DNA of 64,000 nt from contig QKWP01001679.1 in assembly GCA_003550325.1 (NCBI GenBank), forward strand, positions 1-64,000. The letters are read 5' to 3'. Source of the DNA: Gigaspora rosea (lineage: Eukaryota; Glomeromycota; Glomeromycetes; Diversisporales; Gigasporaceae). Below, piece by piece: positions 31,383-41,679 of the stretch (the stretch's first letter is position 1; each line of letters starts with the position of its first letter). The notes beneath the pieces were generated by a model that ran no database searches, had not been told where the DNA came from, and worked only from the letters and a program-made list of their open reading frames with translations. Made by a program: the position numbers and the translations under genes.

Positions 31383-33100
31383 TTTACCAGAGGTAGTTAA
31401 AGAATAATTTATTAGAATTTATTAGTCATGTATAAATTTATACAATATTGAATGTTGTGAAACTTTTCGTTATATTAATTACAGGCTTGTGTCTTGAAAA
31501 CCTTTATAAATGAGTACCGTAAATTATAATTTAAAGGTCTGAAGTTTAGTTTCTTCTAGTGATACTCTTGTGTATTGACTTTTTTAATAAGTGAGTTTTA
31601 AAATGTCACAGCTTGAAATAGTCATCATGCGGTTACAAACATCATGCAGGTAATTTAATTATGACATTTAGCAAAGATTTAATTGATTAGTGGTTGTAAA
31701 CATTAAAAAATACAACATTAAAACGGAATATTTCCTAAATTAGTATCATAAATCAATTATACTAATTGGATTTTTCTTAGTGTGTTCTTTAACATTACAA
31801 TATCCTTTAAAATTTGTTTCTTGGAAATTATTAATAATTGATTTTTATCTGGTTATATAAAAATAAATAAGGTTTTATCACTTTAAAGAGCGCATCAAAA
31901 TCTGATAAAAATAATTTATGAGCGATAGTGCGGAATTTTATGGTTTACTAAGTATAAAAATCCTTATTAGTGATCATCACTGCGCTGTATAAATTAGACG
32001 CCTCCTATCACATGATCAAATGATACACAAGCCACACAATTTGATCAAACAAGATTTGTTCAATCTTTTTTTACTGTTTAGAGATTGTGAGTTGCTTTAA
32101 GATTGTGAGTTGCTTTGCTGTCCAGCCAATAATTTGATATGGAAACAGTGTAATAATATGTTTCTCCAGTTATTGACGTATATCGTAACGCTTTTTTCTT
32201 TTCTTTTTTTTTTTTCTTTTTATTTTTTATTTTCTTTTCCTTAATTGAAATAAAGAAATTTTAAATTTACTCTTTTTTTTAATGAAATCAACCCACTACA
32301 TAAAGCTGGTTCTAACAAAATTATAAATGCATATGTAATCTTTTAGGACATTCCATTTTAAGAACAGTTAACCCAGTGATCGACGATCACATCATGACTT
32401 CCAGAATTAAACAGACTTGCCTAAACTATATCCTTAACCTAACTCCCAACTAACCCTAACTTAGGCCGAATGATTGTCATGTTAACTCTTCTTAAATCTT
32501 CCCGATCTTTCTATATGTGTCCATCCTCGCTTTGTTAGGATTCTTTCAAACCAAGGTTTAAATGTTATTAACAACTTTGTTGATTTTTCTCAGTTGCACA
32601 TCGTTTTACATCATGACTTTATTAATGATTTGTTTTATAGCTCTCTGTCTCGCCTCATTCAATTTCATCTTAATATTTTCTATATACCACAAAATTTTTG
32701 ATTATTACGCATTGGTAACGTTACACCTCTAACTAAATCTTTTAAGCTCGGGATAACTAATTTACCTTATCAGCGGATATTGTAAACAATCGATAACCAT
32801 GACCGTTTTATTCTAAAATAATTAAATGTGTTTATTGCAGTAACCCGTAATTTGCAGTTACGAAAAAATCAGCCGACAAATGTATATGACAATAAAAATA
32901 GTCTTAAATAATATGAGCATTCCATTTATTAAATTATACGATTGAGACAAACTATCTATTCTCAGCAAAGGGGGATCGGGGCTATTTATACATTCTGATC
33001 TATTATACCATTGACCATTCTAAGAATGCAAAGAATGCTATAATTTATTATAAGGAGATATAGAGAGAATATAATGTATTTTTATTAGTTCTATTATATG
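31383..33100. other. Intergenic; weak coding-like trace at about 32540-32830
   Basis: Mostly AT-rich. One plus-strand phase reads NQGLNVINNFVDFSQLHIV, then HHDFINDLFYSSLSRLIQFH, a plausible protein texture broken by stops; it may be a transposon or gene relic of unknown family. About 32405-32465 (CTTGCCTAAACTATATCC, CCAACTAACCCTAAC) looks like a fragment of MITE family C. GATTGTGAGTTGCTTT is duplicated at 32083-32115. Confidence 0.35.
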
Positions 33101-33192
33101 TATACCAGAAACGTAGTAATGAAATTACGAAGTGTATAGTTAACTGACATTTAAAATGGCTGTATGCAAATTCTTAAGTTTGATTGGATAAT
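33101..33192 (+). repeat. Dispersed 90-bp repeat (family A) copy
   Basis: TATACCAGAAACGTAGTAAT, GAAATTACGAAGTGTATAGT, then AAATGG and TTTGATTGGATAA. Defines the plus orientation of the family. Confidence 0.75.
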
Positions 33193-33235
33193 TATTGAAA
33201 TTGTGACCTGTAAACAATATTGAAATTTATTAAAT

Positions 33236-33275
33236 AAGGTAGCTGCGCGACACTGTCACGCAAAACCAGGAACGG
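33236..33275 (+). repeat. Triloop-hairpin repeat (family B) copy
   Basis: AGGTAGCTGC then GCGCGAC-ACT-GTCACGC, AAAACCAGGAACG. Stem of 7 with one mismatch. Confidence 0.75.
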
Positions 33276-33315
33276 GAAAATTATTTCAGGATGGGTATAG
33301 TCTGGGTTATTAATA

Positions 33316-33358
33316 TAAGGTAGCTGCGCGACGCAGTCGCGCTAGAAACCAGGAACGA
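33316..33358 (+). repeat. Triloop-hairpin repeat (family B), intact copy
   Basis: AAGGTAGCTGC then GCGCGAC-GCA-GTCGCGC, TAGAAACCAGGAACG. Same perfect stem and loop as 23744. Lies only 41 bases from the preceding copy and 53 from a family A copy. Confidence 0.85.
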
Positions 33359-33410
33359 AGGTTTATAGTTAACAAATGTCCAAGTAAACGTAAATAGGAA
33401 ATGAAATACC

Positions 33411-33500
33411 ATATACCAGGAGCGGAGTATGAAATACGAAGTATATGGTTTACAGGCAAGTTAGATGACTTCCGCAATCTTTGGCATCTGATTGGATAAA
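33411..33500 (+). repeat. Dispersed 90-bp repeat (family A) copy
   Basis: ATATACCAGGAGCGGAGTAT, GAAATACGAAGTATATGG, TTTACAGGCAAGTTAGATG, then GGCATCTGATTGGATAA. Confidence 0.8.
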
Positions 33501-33620
33501 AAATCCTTGTGACTTTTTGTAACACCCCAAACAATACTAAAAAAGTTATCAAAAGAAATTGCAAATCTAATTGGTAAAAAAAAAAAAATTCTTAACCGTA
33601 ATGTTGATTTGCAATGAAGT

Positions 33621-33700
33621 GTATACCGGGAACATAGTACAAAGTACGAAGTGTATTGTTTATTGAAGAGTTAAATGGTGAAACTTGTGACTTTAGATTT
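33621..33700 (+). repeat. Dispersed 90-bp repeat (family A) copy
   Basis: GTATACCGGGAACATAGTAC, AAAGTACGAAGTGTATTG, then GAGTTAAATGGTG and a TGACTTTAGATTT end that lacks the GATTGGATAA block. Confidence 0.65.
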
Positions 33701-34242
33701 CTTATATTAGTTCATGTGTCTATGTTGATGTGCGTATGTACTGTACGTACGTAAGTAACTCGGTTATATTTCTATAGTGCGATGGGTTTAATTTTTGACC
33801 GGTCATAGATTAAACACAAAAAAGTAAATAATACAAACAATATAACCTCTGTTAGTATTATTAATAGTTCTCTTGTGTGCTGTACGGGGGTGTAATTCTC
33901 AGTATCTGATTGAAAAAATATTGTGTGTGACCAGCACTTTTGAGAGGCGCCTAGAATTAATGTCCAAAGAAACTAGTAGGTTGATCCATTCAGGACCTTG
34001 CCGAGCGTACTATGTCTTTGATTAGTTCTTTTCAGCTATATGGTGTAATATGAATAACAAACTACATATCAAACCTTGAGTCCGGTGATACTATCTTAAT
34101 GTTTCTGCACCCCCAATATCACGATATTAATTTATTCTACTCCTATGATCATCATTTTTCCTTATATTTTTATTAAATTGATCATACCTCCGATCTTATT
34201 ACTAACTATAGTTAACCCGTTTTCCTTATTTGTTCTATGGAT
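33701..34242. other. Intergenic, nothing recognised
   Basis: Contains a GTACTGTACGTACGTAAG palindromic patch near 33739-33755. No coding or RNA gene is supported. Confidence 0.35.
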
Positions 34243-34352
34243 ATATACCAGGAATGTAGTACGATGTACGTAAAGTATACAGACGAAGTACGTAGAGTAT
34301 GGTTTACAGGCAAGTTAAGTAAAGTTCACAATTCTAGGCTTCTGATTTGGAT
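34243..34352 (+). repeat. Dispersed 90-bp repeat (family A) copy with internal duplication
   Basis: ATATACCAGGAATGTAGTAC, GATGTACGTAAAGTATACA, then GACGAAGTACGTAGAGTATG, GTTTACAGGCAAGTTAAG and CTTCTGATTTGGAT. The middle ACGNAGTA block is present twice, making it longer than its relatives. Confidence 0.75.
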
Positions 34353-35006
34353 GTTTGTTCCTTGATTTTGTATGCATGCGTGCTGATGTTTCGTGCTTTT
34401 GAATTTGCGGTAGGAATCATTATTTAAAAAATTCTATAATATTACCTTATGTGTTTACAATATTGATTTTCTTTATATGTACATTTGACTTGACTATTTA
34501 TCATCATGCTTTCTTGACTTTCTTAACTTATTGTACTTATATTTTAATATTATAGCTTGTTTACTCAGGATTCTGTTTAGATTATCGATTTATATATTGA
34601 GTCACTTAAGATTTTGTTTGTATTGTTTGCCATCTATATAAAATTATGCATATTTACGTAATCATTTTTAAAATTTACTATTGTTGCATTATTCGATTAT
34701 TATTTTTTTGCAAATATCAGGTATTTACATCGTCATTGCCCCTTAAATATATTATTATTGTTCACACATTACATGACCTTAAAATTAATACCTTATTAAC
34801 GCCCTCCCTACATTGTTTTCGTAAACTGACTCTTAAATTGATCGCGTAATTAATCGGATCTCAGATTTTTCATATGAAAGAACAATTGCTTTACTAATTA
34901 TGAAATTGCATATATTAAATTTTATGAAATTAATAATGTGAATTTGACACTGAACATATGCACTTTAACTCAATTGCGAATCAAAATTTGACTACCGTAA
35001 ATGAGC
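34353..35006. other. AT-rich intergenic DNA, nothing recognised
   Basis: No gene. Chance frames only. Confidence 0.4.
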
Positions 35007-35385
35007 TGTGGACTAGGAAACCCCGTCTTTTGAAGGGGGGTTTCCATTTTGAGAAAATGGCGATTATTTGTTGTGAAACATAAATTTTACCTCGATTTTT
35101 TGTTTATTTTTAAATATCGATTACTGAATAAACAATGTCATATGATTATGAAACACTGATTGACCAATCTAATTTAATTAAGTTGTCAATCTTTGGTTGT
35201 AAATCTATTTTTAGAACACGATCGTTAAAAAATTGGTTTAACATTCAAGTTAAAAAATCACGATAATTTATTATATCAACATAGGGTAAAAAGTAAAATA
35301 CATGTGGATAGAAACCAGCGCTTTAATTTGAATCAAAGTCTCAAAATTGTTAAAAAGTGTCAAAGGCGGGTTTTCCTAGTCCACA
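35007..35385. mobile_element. MITE, 379 bp
   Basis: TGTGGACTAGGAAA then CCCCGTCTTTT at the left; the right end in reverse complement reads TGTGGACTAGGAAAACCCGC then CTTTGA. Inverted repeats of about 25 bp enclose AT-rich non-coding DNA. Target duplication not identified. Confidence 0.75.
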
Positions 35386-35529
35386 ACCCAAATAGCCAAC
35401 TAGAATATCCGGATGGTTGCAATAATTAGATCATGTATATCTTATCAGAATCTAATAGGCGTTTAGGAAAAATTATGTTAGATAATTCTATCTATACATA
35501 ATATCTAGCATCATAGTGTACTAATTTCC
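35386..35529. other. AT-rich spacer, nothing recognised
   Basis: No gene or repeat supported. Confidence 0.4.
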
Positions 35530-35570
35530 CCGCTCCCGGTTTCGCGCAACTGCGTTGCGCAGCTACTTGG
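35530..35570 (-). repeat. Triloop-hairpin repeat (family B) with compensatory stem change
   Basis: On the minus strand AAGTAGCTGC, GCGCAAC-GCA-GTTGCGC, GAAACCGGGAGCG. Compared with GCGCGAC/GTCGCGC, both partners of one base pair have changed, so the stem is still perfect. Confidence 0.85.
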
Positions 35571-35896
35571 GAACTTAAGTAAAAATATTACTTGGTCTTT
35601 TTGGTATCAAGCAAGGCACAAAACTTTATTTACTTGCATTAGCGAATTAAACAAAGTTTATGATGCATCATATAATTAATCATCAGTTATCCGAAAATTA
35701 TTTCGCTATTGTCTTTGATGATCAGTGATTATCATTTAATCAACCCAATAAAAAATCCTACAAAAAAAAATAAAAAATGCCAAATATCAAGTAAATAGAC
35801 AAATTAATTTGCAACGGGTTACCAATTTTTGCGTCTAAAATTCTTGCTTTTAATATAATTAGTTATTGCAGCGATATATTTCTTATGTTTGTAGTT
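35571..35896. other. AT-rich spacer before LINE 2, nothing recognised
   Basis: No gene or repeat supported. Confidence 0.4.
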
Positions 35897-35909
35897 CTTA
35901 TTGTTATAT
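35897..35909. repeat. LINE 2 target-site duplication (3' side of element)
   Basis: CTTATTGTTATAT, matching 41313-41325 with one difference. Confidence 0.7.
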
Positions 35910-35995
35910 ATATATTTTTTTTTAATATAAACCCCTACTATGGGGACGCCGGATGGCGTACTTTATTATATTATATATTACATATTATTTATCTA

Positions 35996-38900
35996 CTACT
36001 TATTAAAGTTGTGTATACCACCCTCTGTTCTCTTATACATATTACAATGCTTTAATATTTTGAACTCCTTCTCAATTCTATTCCTAACAATTATGGGAAT
36101 CGCAGGCTCTGGTATTAGTTTTCCGCCCCATCTAGCCTGGGTATAACAAAACCAAATCTCGTATAACGTGTTAACATGTGACCATCTCGCTATTTCCTTC
36201 TTACTCGCGTCTCTAACGTTCGATGCCGTGATGGTTTCCTCGTAGGTTCTCGGAGGGGTCTCCTCTGGGCTTATGTATGAGTATACCGTTTCCCATATGA
36301 TTTTACTATTTTTGCAGTTTACACCAAAATGTTCATTGGTTTGGATTTCTTCAGAGCACATCGGACAGGTACCATCATAATTTGGTATTATATATTTTAG
36401 CCTGTATCCTAGTGGCAACGATTTATGGCAATACCGCCAAAAAATATCTTTCCGCTTGTTGTTAACCCATTTTATCTTTGACCATCTCCATAAGTCACTA
36501 TTTACCCCATTATTGTTTTCTTGCTTCTGTATAGCCGTCGACAAAGATTTATTCTTTAAAAAAGCAACTCCCTTCTGCACTGTGTATTCGTTTCCCGGTA
36601 CGTTAGCAACTTTAATGTCTTCTGGTTCACAGGGCCACATATCCACATCTTGATTTATGGAACCCCCGATTCTTTTCCACGCTATAATAAAAGGTTTCCA
36701 GTACTCTGGCCAAGCTCTGTTTTTTACCGGAACCTCATTTAGTGCCTTTATTGCCGTGATGTTCTTTTTGTTTTGTAGCTCCACCCTAATTAGCTCTCTT
36801 TCTGTCTTTGCCCAGCAGTTGTTACTTGTAAGTAATTTTATAAAAATAGTAATTAATCTCGCATCCACTAGGTCCTTTATTATCGGTGCATTTAGACCAC
36901 CGTATTTATAATCTTGCTGTAGAATCGAGTATCTTGGGAGAATCTTACAGGAGTTTTTAATCCAGCCCCTTACAAGATTGTCGATTTCTGTAAGTTGTTT
37001 CCTACTCGGAGGTGCAAGGTATGCAACATACCAAATTTTTGATAAAACCAAAGTTTTAATTATTAAAATTCTGCCCTTGATGGACAGGTTACGCTGCGAT
37101 AGTTTTTCTAGCATAGCCTTAACTTTTAATATCATCTCCGGCCAAGTGTTTTTACTTATTCTCCCTTGCGAGTCCAACTCGTATCCTAGTGCTCTTACCG
37201 GTTCATTATCTGATAACATTTTGAATTTTTTTGCCTCAAGATGTTCTATATGTCGGGCATTATATGTTAATGGCACTAACACTGATTTGGTTTTATTAAT
37301 TTTAGCATTGGATGCCTCCTCATACTCTTGAATCAATTTGGTAACAACATCCCATTCTGCATATGAAGCTATGCTTATTGTGAGGTCATCTGCGTAGGTT
37401 GTTAATTTAAACCTTTGTTGATTTGACTGCTGATTTAAATCTATTCCCTTAAGTTTTTCTCGAGCGATCTAAGGAAAGGTTCGAAAGCTATTATATACAG
37501 AAGAGGTGAGAGTGGATCATCCTGCCTTACTCCACGACTTACTTTGAACAGTTCTGATATTACTTCTGAGTCTGCTATAAATGCAGTTTGTTCTGAAAAT
37601 AATGTACTAATTGTTCGTATAAATTTTGGATGTTCGTATAAATTTTGGATTGAACTTCATCTTTGTTAATACCTCTTGTAAATATGTATGGTTAACATGG
37701 TCAAAGGCTTTTTGTTGATCAAGAAACAACATCCAACCTTGCTGTGTTTGATCACTTTGATTCCTCATAACAGACATAATGTCCATTACAGACTCCAAGA
37801 TCAACCTCCCTCTAATAAAACCTTGCTGGTAAGTACCAATTATTTTCTGACAGATGTTGTTAAGACGGTTAGCTAGGATCTTCATAAATATTTTAACATT
37901 GCAGTTCGTTAAAGAAATAGGCCTCTAGTTTCAAACATCTTCTAATTCTTTCGATTTTTTTGGGATCAATGTTATCACGTTTTTATACCACGAGCTGGGC
38001 ATTTTACCTTTTTCAATTACGTCATTAAAGATTTTTTCAAAAACTGAACTACTTTCTTCTATTAACTCTTTATAGAATTCATATGTGATACCGTCTGTCC
38101 CTGGGGCCTTGTTATTAGGAAGGCATCGTATTACTTCGATTATCTCTTCCTTTGTAATATATTTAATTAGATTTTGATTGTCCGATATTTCTACTTGTGG
38201 AAGACCTTCTGTTATTCTGTTCACAGCCTCTGCCTTAATTGGCTCTGATTGGTACATATAACTGTAATATTCTTTAATGTAATGCAGTACTTTGATTGAG
38301 CTTGACGTCCCTGCATTATTGGGAATTTTGATCTTGTCTATAGCTGCTGTGTTATGCCTACTCTTAAACTTGGAGTAGAAGTACTTTGTCGATCTCTTAC
38401 CTCATTCGATCCACCTTGTGTTAGAACGCACCTGCCATTTATCAGCTAGATTCTGAAGTTCATTTTGAAGGCTTTTCTTTAGGTTTTCAATTACTATTTG
38501 TAGATCAGATAGGTTCTGGTCTCTAGCGATCTTCTTTTCTAGTATGTTAATTTTCCTGCTCAACCTTTGAATATTACTTTCTGGAGCTTTAAGAGGCCCC
38601 TTAGCTCTAATTAATGATTGTATTTTACACTTGCAGTAATCCCAACTCTCCAGGTCTGTGACTGTTCGTATTTCCTCCACAATTTCTTTTCTTAATATCT
38701 CGTTTTCAAGGCACTTACTATTTACCTTCCAGTATGACGCTTGTAAGCTATTCTTACTAAAGTTCATTTCAGTTGATACCATGAGGTAGTCCGAGTTGCC
38801 AAACTTTGTAAGTGTCCTTTGACAGTACTGTGCATTTTGCTCGTCTACAAAAATGTAGTCAAGCCTTGTGGCCATATTATGTCCTCCTCTTGTCTTTTGG

Positions 38901-39475
38901 AAATATGTAAGAAACAGCATTTGAGAAGCTGCAACTACTGTGTCTACTATACCACAGGTAAGTTCTTTCAGTTTTTCTCTCGACGGATCGTTATGTGGTG
39001 GCACATGACTTATCCTGTTTATGTTTGGATCTAGATTCACATTAAAATCTCCTGCTACTATATTAACTGCATTAGTGTTTCTTTGTATTGACCAGGTCCC
39101 AAAAAATTGAATCCTTTCGTCTAGTGCCGGAGGGGCATACACATTAATGACCTGAAATAATCGCTTTCTATAGTAGAATTCCATACAATGAACCCTTCCC
39201 TGATGAGATTCTTTAATATTTTCAACTTTAATATCTCTATTTCAAGCCAAAATGGCTACTTTCGATGTCCATATAGATTCGTATCCCCACTGTTGTTTCA
39301 AAAAATTTCTCCTATTATCATTAGTTAAATTTGTTTTCTGTATCATAATTAGTTCTATCTTATATGTCTTAATTAAAGTAATTGTTTGTTGAAGCTTGTA
39401 TCTATCATTAAGACCTTTACATTAAGTATTGCAATTCTGAAAGTGTTATAATTACTCATATTATTGTATATATTT
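35996..39475 (-). pseudogene. LINE 2 ORF2: endonuclease / reverse transcriptase, few breaks
   Basis: Endonuclease from about 39440: IAILNVKG-like start, MIQKTNL, VINVYAPP, NIVAGDFNVNL, RLDYIFVDEQ and GNSDYLMV. One phase change separates the first part from the 39184-38402 stretch. A TGA at 38402-38404 interrupts RSNTRWIE. Reverse transcriptase: LPNNKAPGTDGITYEFY (about 38110), ITLIPKKSKE, a TAG in place of Trp in N-RPISL (about 37920), YQQGFIRGRLI, FLDQQKAFDHVNH and TYADDLTISI (about 37390). A 19-bp tandem duplication (37612-37630 / 37631-37649) shifts the frame. The long C-terminal stretch 37336-35996 is intact and ends with CPMCSEEIQTNEHFGVNC, a zinc-binding block as in zf-RVT, and a basic tail. 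EN and RT are otherwise in one frame. Confidence 0.85.
37612..37649. repeat. 19-bp tandem duplication in LINE 2 ORF2
   Basis: TGTTCGTATAAATTTTGGA occurs twice in direct succession. Its length is not a multiple of three, so it breaks the reverse transcriptase frame. Typical replication or repair slippage after insertion. Confidence 0.9.
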
Positions 39476-39779
39476 GATTATTTGTACCTTCAGATCTGTG
39501 TCTATTTATACTTATTTATTATGACCATCCCTAGATGGTCTATTATTTACATACGGTCTAGATTTACTATCATTTGAATGTATGTTTTTCTTTGTTCTAA
39601 GTTTTTTGTGCTTGACTGTTGTAAAAGCCATCATCTTCTTGTACCTCAACATTACTCTCCTGTAGTTGTGTCTGCACAGATTCATGAGCCAAGTTCAAAG
39701 GGTTCGTACCTGTGTCCTCAGTACTTATCTGTGCCTGTTGATTTGTTTCCTTTAAATCCACTTGTTTAACCAGCATGTC

Positions 39780-41256
39780 TTAATGTATGCCCGTATTTGT
39801 TTCAACTTGCTGCAACATATTATCTTGTATTTCCTGTTGTTTTTCCTTATTTCTGTCTTCTTCTAGCATAGTTTCGAGAGATTTACCTTCTTGTGATAGC
39901 ATTTCTATATCATCACCGACCAAAGTATCTTGAACCAGGCCGTCCGATTCCTTGCTGCCTTCATTATTCTGTTCCTTATCAGTGTTGTTTCCATTTCGGT
40001 TAGTTTTATCTAAATTTTCTCGCTTATGCCTTTTGTTTTCCTTATATTTCTTGTACTGCTTTCTAAGCTCTATTGCTTCTTTATATTGTGGACAATCCCT
40101 TTTCAAGTGCCCTGCTTGATCACAATAGAAACATAATTTAGGAGCCGCTCTCCATTTTGTCATAACTTTTTGGCCCCATATGCTTGTATGCCTTGGGATT
40201 TTTTGTTCTAACTCCGGATCTTCTGCTGTTTCGTATAAAATTATCCATTGATCCGTGCAAACTGGAGTATCTTTATACACTAATAGTTTGATTGACTTAA
40301 TATGTCCAAAGTCACCGAAAGCTTCCTTTAACTTGTTGGATATAAAGTCTTTATCCCCAATTGGAACGTTTCTCACCTTTATTGCTAAATGCGTCCTCCT
40401 CAAATTTGTAGGTATATAACCTAATAACGATTTTCTAAAAAGCGAAATACCTTCCTTTGTATAATGTTGCTGTTTATCTTCACTGCTAAATACCAGTTCT
40501 AAATGTGTTCTTTTCCCTCTAGTATAATGAGGTTTTGCTCTAACTAAATCATTGCCGATTTTGCTATATAGAGTAGAGATAATGTCATTCATTTGTATGT
40601 CATTTAGACTACGAATGTCAAAAATGAGTGCATTATTATTCTTGGTTGTAATTTCTACTCTTGGTCTGTAATTTGAAAAAGTAGCTTGGCCCCGCCTTAA
40701 CTGTGTAAAGAAGCTGGACTATTTCTTGGAAGTACGTGCTGGTTCAACCGACTGTACATCTTCTGTCGATTCCTCCAATTCTAAACTGCTATTTACATTT
40801 TGTGGCTTAGGATCTATATCCAATTCCATCACGTCATTGTCACCTGATACCATTCCACTTGATTGCGCAATTGTTCCAGCAATTTCAATGATCGTTGCCC
40901 CAGAATTTTCCGAAATCGTTTTTTCAGTGTTTGGACTTCCATCCATCTGAGGAGAGGTAATACTAGGTTCACCATTCATCTCGTTCCTTGATGGAGAGTT
41001 CACCTTGTTCTCTTCTCTTGTGTTGACATCTGTCTTATCTGACATTCGTGCTGTTGTTGAATATTTATTTAAATTTTGATTTGTATTGTTCGTATCAATC
41101 TTTAGCTTCTTAAATGATCTTGGTCCGTACGGTCTTTCCAAACTCTCTAAACCGCGGACCTCTGCTTTTTTCTTTGACCCTATGCACTTCCTTTTCCTAA
41201 TTTTTAGGGCAAAAGCCCCTACGGTTTTGTTTGTGTTCAGAAACTTTATTTCTTGC
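39780..41256 (-). pseudogene. LINE 2 ORF1: RNA-binding protein with CCHC knuckle, one stop
   Basis: The frame is open from about 41256 (FLNTNKTVGAFALKIRKRK...) to 39780, broken only by a TAG at 40719-40721 between EPARTSKK and SSFFTQLRRGQATFS. The first part is polar and low-complexity. The second contains an RRM-like region (AIKVRNVPIGDKDFI, GDFGHIKSIKLLVY) followed by CFYCDQAGHLKRDCPQ, a CCHC zinc knuckle, and a Lys/Glu/Asn-rich tail (RKQYKKYKENKRHKREN). No ATG is left at the presumed start (ATA at about 41259). Its family role is binding element RNA for reverse transcription. Confidence 0.8.
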
Positions 41257-41312
41257 AGTGTTTTTGTATTTGCGTTAATTACCCGGCTGCCGGAAGCAGA
41301 TCAAGTTTTTCT

Positions 41313-41325
41313 CTTATCGTTATAT
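41313..41325. repeat. LINE 2 target-site duplication (5' side of element)
   Basis: CTTATCGTTATAT, matching 35897-35909 at 12 of 13 bases. Confidence 0.7.
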
Positions 41326-41467
41326 TTAAACCATAAACTATAATACATTTGTCAATCTATGCCATATAAGAATAGATATAAGGCATGATGAATTCGCATG
41401 TGAAGAATAATGGCATGATGAAATCATGCGTGAAAAATAACCAAAATTTGACGAATAAGTCATGCAG

Positions 41468-41550
41468 ACCAATCAAACTTAAGACTTTGTGAACAAATAC
41501 CACTCCAAACAGCATAAAACCATGCACTCATTGCATTCATTCCTGGTATA
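41468..41550 (-). repeat. Dispersed 90-bp repeat (family A) copy
   Basis: ACCAATCAAACTTAAGACTT, then AGCATAAAACCATGCAC and CATTCATTCCTGGTATA, in family order. Confidence 0.65.
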
Positions 41551-41572
41551 TTGTTGTTTACTTATCATATGT

Positions 41573-41576
<4 letters not shown>

Positions 41577-41603
<27 letters not shown>
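41577..41603. repeat. (TA)n microsatellite
   Basis: About 27 bases of alternating AT immediately downstream of the family A copy. Confidence 0.9.
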
Positions 41604-41679
41604 TGAATAAAACTAGGTGCTTGAGTTGCTTAAAGGGAGTTAGAGATGAGTGTACTATATCTGATATTGCATTATGCAG

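Larger units (their letters stand above)
35910..41312 (-). mobile_element. LINE 2: near full-length non-LTR retrotransposon, L1-like
   Basis: The minus-strand 5' end is at about 41312 and the 3' poly(A) at 35917-35923 (T run on plus). It is flanked by CTTATTGTTATAT / CTTATCGTTATAT. ORF1 encodes an RNA-binding CCHC protein; ORF2 has an APE endonuclease, reverse transcriptase and a C-terminal zf-RVT-like CCHC region, with no RNase H seen, which fits L1-like rather than Tad1/I-like LINEs. Only a handful of stops and frame changes are present, so it is younger than LINE 1. The 3' end carries a small stem ACGCC-ATCC-GGCGT before the tail, similar to the SINE at 5028-5598. Confidence 0.9.

Noticed and set aside
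36456-37331. Plus-strand frames opposite LINE 2 ORF2
   Set aside because: Antisense shadows of the real minus-strand reverse transcriptase frame.
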